Shown: one piece after another, positions 48,946 through 58,281 of the stretch
Layout: every line of letters starts with the position of its first letter
Position numbering within the stretch: the first letter of the stretch is position 1
Source of the DNA: Aurantiochytrium sp. KH105
Lineage: Eukaryota > Sar > Bigyra > Thraustochytrida > Thraustochytriidae
Assembly: GCA_003116975.1 (NCBI GenBank)
Contig: BGKB01000045.1
Location: forward strand, 1 to 64,000
DNA: 64,000 nucleotides
Reading direction: 5' to 3'
Translations under genes and position numbers: made by a program
The notes under the pieces: model-generated
The model's input: only the letters and a program-made list of their open reading frames with translations
What the model was told of the DNA's origin: nothing
Database searches by the model: none

Positions 48946-49390
48946 AGACCCTCTGTTGGGTGCACCGAGCTCATCCACTCGAATTCAACTCATCCGCCAA
49001 ATTCCTACATTTGGCGAACCATTGCTGCAGCTTCAATGGGTTGTAGTCAGAATCTAATTGAAAGAAATTGCTATGATTGAAAGATTTCGATCGCGTGGCA
49101 AGAAGTCTATAAATAGGCTTGCTAGCAGGCTGTCTGCGCAAGTGAACGACTGCCATATTATTACAAAAGGGAACATACATTAGTGTGAGCCTGAACTAGG
49201 GCCTATGTGGAGAAAGGGACTAGCTTTCTGTTAAAGGACAAGAAAACAGGGAAGCATGTTGTTCGATCGCGGTTTCCTCGTTCGGAAAGAAGAGGAGTTG
49301 ACAATGTGTGGATTGGAAACCACAAAGCACGCTCGCATCTGCCCAAAAGATATGGCGAGACCTCATCAAAATCATATATGGACTTTAATC
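48946..49390. other. Convergent intergenic region glycosidase / ArsJ-like transporter
   Basis: 445 bases of 3' flanks. No gene. Contains a TAGGGCCTA variant of the palindrome near 49197-49205. Confidence 0.5.
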
Positions 49391-51088
49391 TCAAACTTGC
49401 GCGGGCTTGTTCGAAACATGAGGACGCAGCGCAATGGCAATAGCGCCCGCAATTGCCATAAAGACAGCAGCAACCCACAAACACACGCTGATACCAAAGT
49501 CCTCCTGCGTGTATTGATAGATGACACCAGAAAGAATGGTTCCTACCAGTCTGCCGAGCGCATTGGCGCTGTAGTACGTACCAACCGTCATGGTGAGCTT
49601 GTTTCCCTCGGCATAAAGGACAATCAGGTACGAATGAACGGCCGAGTTGACAGCAAACATGCATGCAAAGATGACGAGGCCTGCAATAAGGACACCCGCA
49701 ATCGACCATTGCCAGTGTGAAGAAGTGAATCCAGAATCCGCGTATTTGCGATACAGCGGATACAAAACAATGCCCCAGATGAGCGTAAATGCTGTTGTGG
49801 CATATGCCCAGCCAGGGACGTGCTTTTCCGTGGGTGGGCCCTCAAAGCTGGCCTTACAGCAGCGACGCACTTGTTCCGTCGCCACCTCGGCATCGGTACC
49901 CGCTGCATTGCTTTCCCCTCCTTTGCCCTTCGACTTTTTCTTACTCTTGTAAACCTTGCCCGTTGCCGTCTGCAGCTGACCGTAAATGATCGTGTAAGCG
50001 CCCATAAAGAGACCGACGGTGAACTCTGGCCAGCCAAGAATGCCTCGGATGAAAATAGGCGCGGCAATCTCAAACCATACATCACGAGAGCCAAAGAGAA
50101 AGACGCGCGCTGAAGAGAGAACATTGACATTCCACGTCGATTGAAACGCCTTCCACGAAAAGCGCGCCGTCTTTTTGGACCCCTGGCCAATGTCGCGATC
50201 CATCCAAATCATGGGCACGGGCGCAATCACAAAGATGATCCCAAGAAGCACGCCAATGGCGGGCTCGAAACCGATAAACTCAACAAGGACGGCGCCCAAT
50301 ACCGTGCCAAAACCCTTGAAGGAGTTCTTCCAGCCCGTGACCATTACCACGAGGTGAAAGAGTGCATCATCTGCACCTTCTTTTGTGACAAGCTTGGGCA
50401 CGCTCTTGCAGGCGAGTTTCATAAAGTCCTTCGAAATGCCAGACATCATTTGGCAAAATGTGATCCATGCTGTGACGCGAATGCGCACCTCCTCGCTCAC
50501 GTTGTCGTCCTCAACCTCGGGGAAAATGATCGTCGTAAGAAGGAGCATGACCAAGCCAACCACTTGTGTTCCAAGCGAGATAAAGAGTGACACTTTGAGA
50601 CCATATCGCGTGCCGATGATGCCTCCGAAGAGATTGGTGAAAACTCCGGCCAGCTCGTACAGGGTGAACATGATGGCAATCTGAATGGGTGAAAAACCAA
50701 GCGCGGCAGCATGCAGCAGGACCACCAATCGAATCGCTCCGTCCGTGATGGTGAAGAGGTTGAAGCTGTAGACAGTCACGTACAGGTTGCGAATGCTACG
50801 TGGCTCATTGGCAGCTGGCGCACGTGGAGGCTCGTCTGTGCTTCCGATTGCGCCTGCTGGTGGGTCTGCCGCGACAGTTTTGGCGGGGGATGCCTCGTTC
50901 TGCGCGACAACGGGGACGACTACCTCTGGGTCCACGGCACCCATTGCAGCCCTCGTTTCGACGGCATCGTTTTCTTCTTCTGGCAAAGCAGCCTCGTGTC
51001 CCTCGCGCTTCGCGTCGGCCACGCTTCGGGTTTCTTCTTCGAGCTCAGAGGCTTCCCGCCCTTGGTTCACCTCATTTTGGGGTAACAT
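49391..51088 (-). CDS. ArsJ-like MFS transporter (organoarsenical efflux type)
   Basis: 565 residues, about 12 membrane helices. The N-terminal 110 residues are an acidic, cytosolic, Ala/Glu-rich extension absent from bacterial ArsJ. The core opens with NLYVTVYSFNLFTITDGAIRLVVLLHAAALGFSPIQIA, then YELAGVFTNLFGG, ISKDFMKLACKSVPKLV, GWKNSFKGFGTVLG and SARVFLFGSRDVWFEIAAPIF. It ends with AVNSAVHSYLIVLYAEGNKLTMTVGTYYSANALGRLVGT. These blocks match the ArsJ family, which in bacteria pairs with GAPDH and exports 1-arseno-3-phosphoglycerate as arsenate resistance. The central loop carries a K/S-rich insert (KKKSKGKGG) and a CC pair. Whether it exports arsenic here is inference. No gapdh or other ars gene is present in the window. 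Confidence 0.8.
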   Translation of the reverse strand: MLPQNEVNQGREASELEEETRSVADAKREGHEAALPEEENDAVETRAAMGAVDPEVVVPVVAQNEASPAKTVAADPPAGAIGSTDEPPRAPAANEPRSIRNLYVTVYSFNLFTITDGAIRLVVLLHAAALGFSPIQIAIMFTLYELAGVFTNLFGGIIGTRYGLKVSLFISLGTQVVGLVMLLLTTIIFPEVEDDNVSEEVRIRVTAWITFCQMMSGISKDFMKLACKSVPKLVTKEGADDALFHLVVMVTGWKNSFKGFGTVLGAVLVEFIGFEPAIGVLLGIIFVIAPVPMIWMDRDIGQGSKKTARFSWKAFQSTWNVNVLSSARVFLFGSRDVWFEIAAPIFIRGILGWPEFTVGLFMGAYTIIYGQLQTATGKVYKSKKKSKGKGGESNAAGTDAEVATEQVRRCCKASFEGPPTEKHVPGWAYATTAFTLIWGIVLYPLYRKYADSGFTSSHWQWSIAGVLIAGLVIFACMFAVNSAVHSYLIVLYAEGNKLTMTVGTYYSANALGRLVGTILSGVIYQYTQEDFGISVCLWVAAVFMAIAGAIAIALRPHVSNKPAQV

Positions 51089-52023
51089 GTTTTGCGCGCA
51101 GCGCAGTTTACAGATTAAGGTTTAAAGTCAACGCGCCGTGCGTCAAGTCACGACAAGTCTTCACCACACAAGGATTCTCAAGCCCCCCCCCGGGGGCTCT
51201 GCGTGCCTTGCTTGCCCTCGCTACCTGGCTCTTTGTTGGCTCTTTGTCTTGGCTTGAAAGTCCTTGAAACAGTGGTTGGCGCTTGTGCGCCCAGATGAGA
51301 GAAGAGGGTTCACGGGCCTCCGCCACCACCACGTCTCTACTGACTGGCAAGAAGCAAGGTCTCGGGCGAGCGAACGGCGCCACAAGCTTTGCCACGGCGC
51401 GCTTGCCCCGGTCTTGACTCTCAACTCGCGCTACGTCCCCTCTCCCTGCCCGACACCTCCGCGCGCGCGATGTTACTTTGCTTTTTGCTTTTCCGCGGTC
51501 CTGGGTTCTTTCCGCCAAACCAATTTTATTGTTAGCAAAAGCACGTTATGGCCGGTGGCAGCCTGACGAGGCTCGACAGTGCCTCTAACTAACTCGGCAA
51601 CGACCATGGCGACCAGAACCAAGGACTTCGTCAAAGCTCTTTGGCTCCGCCGGTGGCAGTTGAGCTAGCTGCTGCCAGCGTCACCTGCCATGGATGGCTG
51701 CACCGACCAGCAGCAGCCTGCTGTGGCCTGCCGCTGCCGAAAGTAGTTTCCCTCGTCACTGCCGTGCCAGCCGCCCATTAGACCGGGCGGGACTTTCAAA
51801 GTGCCCGCGGCGAATCTACTCACACCGAGCGCGTTGCGCAGTCTACGAGAAAAGGTGTGCACTCCAGGCGGGGGGTGCGCGAGGGGGTGCGCGCGGCGGT
51901 GGCGCCCGACGAGCCACCGCGGGATCGACCCAGTGGGCTGGCTGAGAGACCAAGCAAAGGACCAAGCGCGCCGGCGGAGCGGAGCGCTGCAAGGCAAGGC
52001 AAGGCAAGGCACGGCACGGCAAG
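51089..52023. promoter_or_regulatory. Divergent promoter region ArsJ-like / RRP5
   Basis: 935 bases with both promoters. A C9 run followed by G5 lies at about 51185-51198, and GGCAA/GGCAC repeats (51992-52021) end at the RRP5 ATG. Nothing gene-like. Confidence 0.4.
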
Positions 52024-54441
52024 ATGGGGGCCGCGGAGCTCGCAGAGCACGCGGGACGCAAGCGCGCAGGAAGCAACGCAGACCAGGAGACCAGAAAGAA
52101 GCCACGCATGTATGACTGGCAAAAGGACATCGAGCCCGGTACCGTGCTCGTGGGCCGCGTCGACCGCCACGAGGGGCTCGAAGGCCCGGCACAGCCAAGC
52201 CTCCGGCTGCGCGTCCAGGCGCGCCAGTATGTCCGCATTGCCCCTACCGAAGTCCTCGACGTGGAAGACTGGAAATCGAATCCCTTCAAGACCTTTTACC
52301 CGGGTCAATTTGTCAAATGCGTGGTCCTGCGCTCCGTGGAGAACTCCCGCATTGGTGGCTCTCTCGACGTCTCCGCGCGACCCTCTCTCCTGAACCAGGT
52401 CGATGAGACCAAGAATCGTCTCCCGGAAAAGGTCTTGGACAACGAGCTCAAGCTCGCCTCCGAGTACCCCTCCGAGGGTGAGCTCGTCAAGGGATTTGTG
52501 GACAGCGTTAACAAGGTCGGCGCGTTCATTCGCATTAAGCGAGGCGTGCTTGCCATTGTTCCTCTCAAGCATCTCGCCGACAGGTTCATCAAGGATACCT
52601 CCAAGGAGTTCCCCGTGGGCAAGCTTGTGGCTGGTCGCGTGATCACAAGCGATGAGTCAAAGCGTAAACTCGTTCTCTCGCTTCGTGCCACCTCAGTTCT
52701 TGGCCGTGACACGGATCGTCTGTCGTTTGAAGACATCAAGGAAGGCGTTGCTTACCGCGGCACTGTGGCGTCTGTCGTTGACTTTGGTATTTTTGTAAAC
52801 CTGGAAAACTCGAACCGAGTGGGCGGCCTCGTGCACAAATCCGAGTTGACAGACGGCAAGCAGCCTGTCAGCCACGACAAGCTTTATTCTCGGGGCGATA
52901 AGGTCAAGATTGTTGTCATCAACGTTGATGCTGACAAGAAACGTCTTGGATTCTCCCTTAAACCATCTCTCTTGGCCACAGCCAAGAGTGCCGAGGGTCA
53001 GGATGATGACGACGATGAAGAGGAGGAGGAGAAGGACGAAGGCATTGACGAAGAGTCCTCCAGCGCCGACGAGGAATCCTCCGATGCCGATTCCGACGCT
53101 GATTCTGATGTTGACTCGGATGCCGAAGGGGGTAAGGCTATTCGTATTGGCGAAGACGCCGACGACGTCTTGCGGCGCTTGGAGGCCGACAGCTCTGATG
53201 AAGAGGACAACGAGGTTCTTGGAGACAACGACGACGACGAGGACGAGGAGAACGAGGACGAGGACGAGGATGAGGAGGATGACGACGTCGACGACGACGA
53301 GGAGGAGGAGGGAGGGACGCTTTCCCTGGCCGATGCGATCCAGCAGACTGAAGCCGGTGCAAAAGAGTGGAGCGTCGCTGCTGTCAAGGCTCGCAAGAAC
53401 GGAACTGGCGCTGCCGAGGACGAGGATGACGAGGACAGCGACTCTGACTCAGAAGCGGGAAGTGACGACGACAGCGATGCGGAAGCCGACGCTACACAAA
53501 AGAAGGAACGGCGCAAAGCCAAACGCGCCGAGGCGAAACGGCAAGCACGAGAACGTGCTCTGGACGAGGCCAAACTGGCAGCCCTTGAGCAAGCCAAGCT
53601 CGAAGAGGAGGGCGTGCCGCAATCTGTGGACGATTTTGAGCGTCTTCTCATGGGATCTCCCAACTCTTCCATGCTGTGGATTCAGTACATGGCTTTCCAA
53701 ACCGCCCAAGTCGAAGTCGATCAGGCGCGTGGTGTCGCCGAGCGCGCCATGCGTACCATCAACTACCGCATGGAGACTGAAAAGCAAAACGTCCTGCTTG
53801 CCTTGCTTCGCATCGAGTGCAAGCACGGATCGTCCCAAACTGTTGAAAAATGCTGCCGTCAAATCCTCGAACGCATGGATAAGGATGCAGCCTACCTTGA
53901 AATCGCAAAGGTCTTTGAGGAGAACAACCAGATGGACAAGGCCGACGACGCTCTTCGTAAGGCCGTCAAGGCCGCCCATGGCGCCTCCGAAATTCCTTGG
54001 CTGCGCCGCATCGAGCTCAAGTTCAAGGCCGAGGATCCCGCCGGCGCACAGGAACTCTTGGTTCACGCGCAGCGCAACGTCGACAAGCAGGTTCGCCCCA
54101 AGCTGTACCTTGGCTATGCCCGTCTCGAGTACTCTATGGCGGAAGCTGGCGGAAAGAGCGAGCGTGCACGCACGATTCTCGAGGCCCTTATTGACGAAAA
54201 CCCCAAGCGCAACGACCTTTGGCTTCAGTATATTGACATGGAAATCAAGTACGGCAATGAACCCAGCCGCGTCACGAACCTCTTTGAGCGCGCAGTGGCG
54301 GCCAAATTCTCCATCAAAAAGACAAAGACTTTTTTCAAGCGCTGGCTCTTGTACGAAAGCGACCATGGTACCGAGGAGGGCGCAGACCGTGTCAAGGCCA
54401 AGGCTCGCGACTACGTCGCGTCTGTCACCGACCAGGACTAG
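52024..54441 (+). CDS. RRP5: RRP5/PDCD11-like rRNA-processing factor, short form
   Basis: 805 residues. Three S1-type domains are visible: about 38-115 (atypical), 150-228 (EGELVKGFVDSVNKVGAFIRIKRG) and 236-320 (EGVAYRGTVASVVDFGIFVNLEN...GLVHKSEL...KIVVINVDADKKRLGFSLK). Next comes an acidic region rich in D/E/S (325-500) and a K/R-rich coil. The C-terminal HAT/TPR part of RRP5 follows from about 530 (DDFERLLMGSPNSSMLWIQYMAFQ, then ARTILEALIDENPKRNDLWLQYIDMEIKYG). In yeast and animals RRP5 is about 1,730-1,870 residues with 10-12 S1 domains and acts in both 18S and 5.8S/25S pre-rRNA processing in the nucleolus. This copy lacks most S1 repeats. The ATG follows a GGCAA repeat; an upstream exon was sought and not seen. 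Confidence 0.85.
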   Translation: MGAAELAEHAGRKRAGSNADQETRKKPRMYDWQKDIEPGTVLVGRVDRHEGLEGPAQPSLRLRVQARQYVRIAPTEVLDVEDWKSNPFKTFYPGQFVKCVVLRSVENSRIGGSLDVSARPSLLNQVDETKNRLPEKVLDNELKLASEYPSEGELVKGFVDSVNKVGAFIRIKRGVLAIVPLKHLADRFIKDTSKEFPVGKLVAGRVITSDESKRKLVLSLRATSVLGRDTDRLSFEDIKEGVAYRGTVASVVDFGIFVNLENSNRVGGLVHKSELTDGKQPVSHDKLYSRGDKVKIVVINVDADKKRLGFSLKPSLLATAKSAEGQDDDDDEEEEEKDEGIDEESSSADEESSDADSDADSDVDSDAEGGKAIRIGEDADDVLRRLEADSSDEEDNEVLGDNDDDEDEENEDEDEDEEDDDVDDDEEEEGGTLSLADAIQQTEAGAKEWSVAAVKARKNGTGAAEDEDDEDSDSDSEAGSDDDSDAEADATQKKERRKAKRAEAKRQARERALDEAKLAALEQAKLEEEGVPQSVDDFERLLMGSPNSSMLWIQYMAFQTAQVEVDQARGVAERAMRTINYRMETEKQNVLLALLRIECKHGSSQTVEKCCRQILERMDKDAAYLEIAKVFEENNQMDKADDALRKAVKAAHGASEIPWLRRIELKFKAEDPAGAQELLVHAQRNVDKQVRPKLYLGYARLEYSMAEAGGKSERARTILEALIDENPKRNDLWLQYIDMEIKYGNEPSRVTNLFERAVAAKFSIKKTKTFFKRWLLYESDHGTEEGADRVKAKARDYVASVTDQD

Positions 54442-54602
54442 ATAAAAATGGCCTGTGGCTCACACTGAGCGTAAAGTAAACCTCATTTAACAATTCCAAC
54501 AGCAAATAACAAAATTCCTTTTCCTTGCAACTACAATAGGCCTACACTTTAGTCTGCAACGACGTCGCCCCCTCAAAAATGATATTTTTTCGTTACCCTT
54601 TT
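54442..54602. other. Convergent intergenic region RRP5 / LRR protein
   Basis: 161 bases with a TAGGCCTA palindrome at 54537-54544, between the two stop codons. Confidence 0.5.
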
Positions 54603-55841
54603 TCATTTCGTCGTCTGATACCCGAGCTCAGCTCGCGCACGTCTTGCAATCTCAATCCTGTTTTCCCAATCTTTGCAATTGTATGGAACCGCGCATGGAT
54701 TCCCTTCAATGCAGCTGCATGAGGCGCCATCTTGCACCATGATTCCATCCGCCTCACTGTTGAGGTTGAGATCAGCAAGACCCGGGGCCCTGCTAAAGGT
54801 GTGAAGTTGGGCCGCACCATCGAGTTCGCTCAGACACGGGCATTGTTGTTTGAGCCACGCCAAAAGCTCGTCGAGCTCGATCCGCCCAATCGGATTTCCT
54901 TCCACGCGAAAAACACGAATCTGCTTACGAAAGCAAACGACTGCATCTCGGATTGCCGCAGGGTCACCAAGACGATTTGATCCCAGGTCCACATGCTCGA
55001 GGTACGCGCACGACTTTAGGGCAGAGAGCGCAGCAGAATCGAGATCGCAGTGCCCGGCACGCAGAACACGAAGCGAGGTTGCACAAAAGTCGAGATGGAG
55101 CACTGGGAGAGCGTTGTGCGAGATATCGAGCTCCACGAGATGCTTCATCTCGTTCGCTTTCACGAGAGATTCAAGTCGATTGTGACGCAAGCTAAGGGAC
55201 CTAAGGAAACAATTTGGTCCTCCGAGACTTTCACAAGATGTCAGCTCGTTGTCTGATACATCCAGCATCACCAGTCGAGCTGAAATCTCCCCGTTTGGCA
55301 ACAAGTTCACCGCTTCCAGCCCGCATGCATTTGCGCGAAGATAGATACCTTCGTCCTTCTCCGCCAAGACGGCTGCATTTGCTTCGTGACTACTCCAAAA
55401 GCGGAGAATAATATCTTCGGTAAGGTTCTTCGTGGCCTTTGGCGGACCTTTCTCAGGGAAGGCTTCCTGCGGTGTTATGGCGCGCACAAAAGTAGCCCGA
55501 CGATCCAATAAAGACTCGATTCGCGCGAGACTCTCTGCCTGCGAGAGTCGACCACCATAAGGTGACCGAATCTTTCTCCATGGGTCTTCATGCTGCACAA
55601 TTGCGATCACTTCAGGCTCTTTCGCCTTTTGTTTCCCCTTTTTCTTATTTTTCTGGCCGGTGCACTTGGGCGCGTCCGAGCTCGCCTTGGCAGAAGTTCC
55701 GCTTGCCTTCTTTCTGGGCTTCTTCGCGGCGGTAGCGTCCTCTTTCTTCTTTTCTCCCGCTGTCTTCTTCGGGTTTGCGGCGTCTTTCCCGGCTCCGTTC
55801 GTATGCCCATGGGCGGTGTTGCCTCCAGCGGTGCGCGCCAT
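54603..55841 (-). CDS. Leucine-rich repeat protein with Lys-rich N-terminus
   Basis: 412 residues. Residues 1-75 are a Lys/Ala-rich basic region, possibly nucleolar or nucleic-acid-binding. LRRs run from about 190 to 330 (LVMLDVSDNELTSCESLGG, LRSLSLRHNRLESL, LVELDISHNALPVL, LRVLRAGHCDLDSAAL, LEHVDLGSNRLG). An LRR-cap-like segment follows, RVFRVEGNPIG...CPCLSELDG, as in U2A'-type and dynein-arm LRR proteins. The C-terminus contains a Cys cluster, CSCIEGNPCAVPYNC. I cannot assign a function. Confidence 0.75.
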   Translation of the reverse strand: MARTAGGNTAHGHTNGAGKDAANPKKTAGEKKKEDATAAKKPRKKASGTSAKASSDAPKCTGQKNKKKGKQKAKEPEVIAIVQHEDPWRKIRSPYGGRLSQAESLARIESLLDRRATFVRAITPQEAFPEKGPPKATKNLTEDIILRFWSSHEANAAVLAEKDEGIYLRANACGLEAVNLLPNGEISARLVMLDVSDNELTSCESLGGPNCFLRSLSLRHNRLESLVKANEMKHLVELDISHNALPVLHLDFCATSLRVLRAGHCDLDSAALSALKSCAYLEHVDLGSNRLGDPAAIRDAVVCFRKQIRVFRVEGNPIGRIELDELLAWLKQQCPCLSELDGAAQLHTFSRAPGLADLNLNSEADGIMVQDGASCSCIEGNPCAVPYNCKDWENRIEIARRARAELGYQTTK

Positions 55842-56277
55842 TCACATATCAGTCTCGTTTGTGCGTTACGAATTTGCTCCAGCCACTGGCACTGGCACTC
55901 CCATGTCAGTGGCTGTGGCTTTGGCACCGGCACTGGCACTGCATGATCATTGGCAGTAATTGACTGTAGGCGGCGGGGCGATCTCATTGAATTCAGCCCA
56001 TCATGCAGGAGGCAAGCGAGATTGATGGTTGGCTGGCTAGTAGAGTAGGCTTTGAACGGCGGAGTCGTCATAATCTAGTTGTATACTACGTGTTTGTCTC
56101 ATGATCGGAAAAAAAAATAAAAACAATGTCCTGCACCGGACATGGCAATTTTAAAATTTAATTTCGATTGCCGCGACGAAAAGGTCGGCTTGACAGATGA
56201 AGTCCATTTCAGCCTTTGCGAATGGAGTGTCCATGAATCGAATTTTATTCAAACAAATACCTCATGCGGTCGTCTAT
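55842..56277. other. Intergenic between LRR genes
   Basis: 436 bases. A TGGCAC/CTGGCAC direct repeat lies at about 55879-55945 (short units with CACTGGCACTGG, period about 6). Otherwise featureless. Confidence 0.5.
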
Positions 56278-57792
56278 CTAATTGTTCGACTCCCCGACAA
56301 AGGCCAAGCGCACCTGGCGGGGACGAGTGGCACATTGCTCAAACTCTGTCGGGAAATACTGTGAGGCGTCCGCCGCCAATTTTTTCAGCTCCTCCACTTT
56401 GCGAAATGGCGCGCAAACAGCCTCCGCGGCCTTTCTCACCACCGGTGGATCAACATGACTGTACAGATTGACCATGGCCCTGAGAACGCCTTCGACGGCC
56501 TCGGCGCGCTCGAGAGCCAAACGTTCCTGCAGCGCACGTAGGTTCTGAAATACTTTGACGGCATTGATTTGATCCGCACGCTCAGGAAACAAGTGCGCGG
56601 CGTGACGGATGAGGAATTGCACGTCTGCGAGCTCCGAAATTTCCGCGTAAAGTGAGTGGACAATGCCTTCAACGAGCGCAGGGTTGATGCGATCAAAGTA
56701 AAGTGCACGTAGACGCAGCTCAAGTTTTGCGGCAAGCTTCTTCCTCTCGTTTTGGCGCTTAAGGGAATCAATTTCTTGGCGAATCTTGCGTACGTCCGCG
56801 CGCGCAATACGATCAGGAAAAAGTCGGTCGCAATTCCGAATCACGTCTGCAAAAGTTTCTGGCTCAGGAAAAACTTTGCTGACCTCTTTGATAAGCGCGA
56901 CAACTTTGACACATCCAGCTTCCGTTTCGCTCAGGTCTCGGTACAGACCGGAACAAAGTTTCTCGCGAAGCTTGCCCTTGAGCTCCTTAATCTCCTGACG
57001 ACGGAGCAAGTACGATTTGAGCCCCCGCGTTCGCGCAATGACCTCGGCCAAAAGCGGAGTCTCCGCGTGCTGAGGCCTGCACTCGGTCAAGGTACCCCCT
57101 GAACGAAGCGTTGAAGCAGAAGAGGTTGGATCGCTCGATGCTGCCGTGGTTGGTGGTGATGAGGCTGCCTGTGGGCTACTGGTTGCATTGTTAAAAACCA
57201 GCCCACCCTCCTCTTCTTCGTCGTCACGAGGAGGCACATAAGCCTGCACCAGTTTGGACTTGAGTACTTCAATGCCACGAAGGTCGATGGCAATGAGGTT
57301 TGGAAGTGTCCCAAGGCCTGCGGGCAGATTTCTCAAGCTTGTTCGCCGTGCATCAATGACGCGCAGGCGGTGGCAATGCGTGAGATCCGACGGCAAGCTG
57401 GACAATCTAGGGTTGTCATTCACCCAGAGTTGCTCGAGGCGCGCAAGCTTGGCCACTTCCTTTGGCAGAGTCTCCAGATCGTTGTGGCCCACGTCTAATC
57501 GCACGAGTCCGCTGAGTGCGGGCGATAGGATCAGCTTTTCTTCTAGCCTCGAGAGACCAAAGAAGGCCAGATGCAGCGTACGCGAAGTCTTTGCTTGTTG
57601 CACGGCCAGACTTAGTGCAGGCACCGCCCAGGTGGGCGCTTCGCTCCACACGTCGCGCTCTTGCGACTTGCCACAGGGTTCCACTTCGCCCGAGAGGTCA
57701 TCTTTACGAGAGAGCTCCTCCTCCCTCGAGAGCTCCCCCTGCAAGAGCTCGAGAGCAGGGTTTGGCTCCCCTACGCTCCCGGCATGGGCCAT
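56278..57792 (-). CDS. Leucine-rich repeat protein with C-terminal helical FP repeats
   Basis: 504 residues. Four or five LRRs lie at about 70-185 (LSGLVRLDVGHNDLETLPKEVAKLARLEQLWVNDN, LRVIDARRTSLRNLPAGL, LIAIDLRGIEVL), of the Ras-group/plant PIRL type. A Ser/Thr/Pro-rich linker (190-250) leads to a helical C-terminal half. That half contains a repeating unit of about 70-90 residues that ends in a FP motif: VSKVFPEPETF (about 320), CDRLFPDRIARADV (about 345), AAHLFPERADQINAV (about 415), ASQYFPTEFEQC (about 490). The repeat family is not one I recognise. Start ATG at 57792. Confidence 0.7.
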   Translation of the reverse strand: MAHAGSVGEPNPALELLQGELSREEELSRKDDLSGEVEPCGKSQERDVWSEAPTWAVPALSLAVQQAKTSRTLHLAFFGLSRLEEKLILSPALSGLVRLDVGHNDLETLPKEVAKLARLEQLWVNDNPRLSSLPSDLTHCHRLRVIDARRTSLRNLPAGLGTLPNLIAIDLRGIEVLKSKLVQAYVPPRDDEEEEGGLVFNNATSSPQAASSPPTTAASSDPTSSASTLRSGGTLTECRPQHAETPLLAEVIARTRGLKSYLLRRQEIKELKGKLREKLCSGLYRDLSETEAGCVKVVALIKEVSKVFPEPETFADVIRNCDRLFPDRIARADVRKIRQEIDSLKRQNERKKLAAKLELRLRALYFDRINPALVEGIVHSLYAEISELADVQFLIRHAAHLFPERADQINAVKVFQNLRALQERLALERAEAVEGVLRAMVNLYSHVDPPVVRKAAEAVCAPFRKVEELKKLAADASQYFPTEFEQCATRPRQVRLAFVGESNN

Positions 57793-58281
57793 CTTCTCGC
57801 ACGTATCGGGTCTTTGTGCGATTGCTTGCTGCCTGCGGCCAAGTCAAGTGGTCTCGCGCGAGGTCACTCACCTACTCGACACGCACGGGTCAGCCTTCCA
57901 TCATGTTACCGTTCATTCGTCTTTCGCCTTCCGCACTACTGTAATAAGTCTCGGAGCCTCCTCTTTGTTTTGAACAAACATTTTTTTTTACCGAGAGCAG
58001 AGCAAAGCAGCGCTTGTAGCTATGAATGAAAGAACTTTAGACGCAGCTCGAGCAGAAGCTCGCAGAAGCCCAAAAAATGTATTGATTTATCAGATAGGCC
58101 CCGTGATAGACGGCATGCTTACGCAAGATGGGCCTATAACATGATGGGCCTGGCCTCGTTCGTTCTCCCCAGTTTGTCCTCTGTTGTTTCACGCGGGGGT
58201 TTTCATTTTTGCATCATTTGGCTGGATTCACAGTCAAGTTGGTGACTTGAGCTTCTCGAAAGCAAAGCGCAAACATCCAAG
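57793..58281. promoter_or_regulatory. Divergent promoter region LRR / thioesterase
   Basis: 489 bases between divergent ATGs. Contains a T8 tract (about 57981-57988) and a GGGCCTATAACATGATGGGCCT inverted/direct GGGCCT pair near 58130-58155. No gene. Confidence 0.4.

Noticed and set aside
52024-54441. Bacterial ribosomal protein S1
   Set aside because: S1 domains are followed by a HAT/TPR block and acidic region as in eukaryotic RRP5.
52910-54445. 511-codon frame overlapping RRP5 in another phase
   Set aside because: Arg/Thr/Ser-rich shift of the acidic RRP5 codons.
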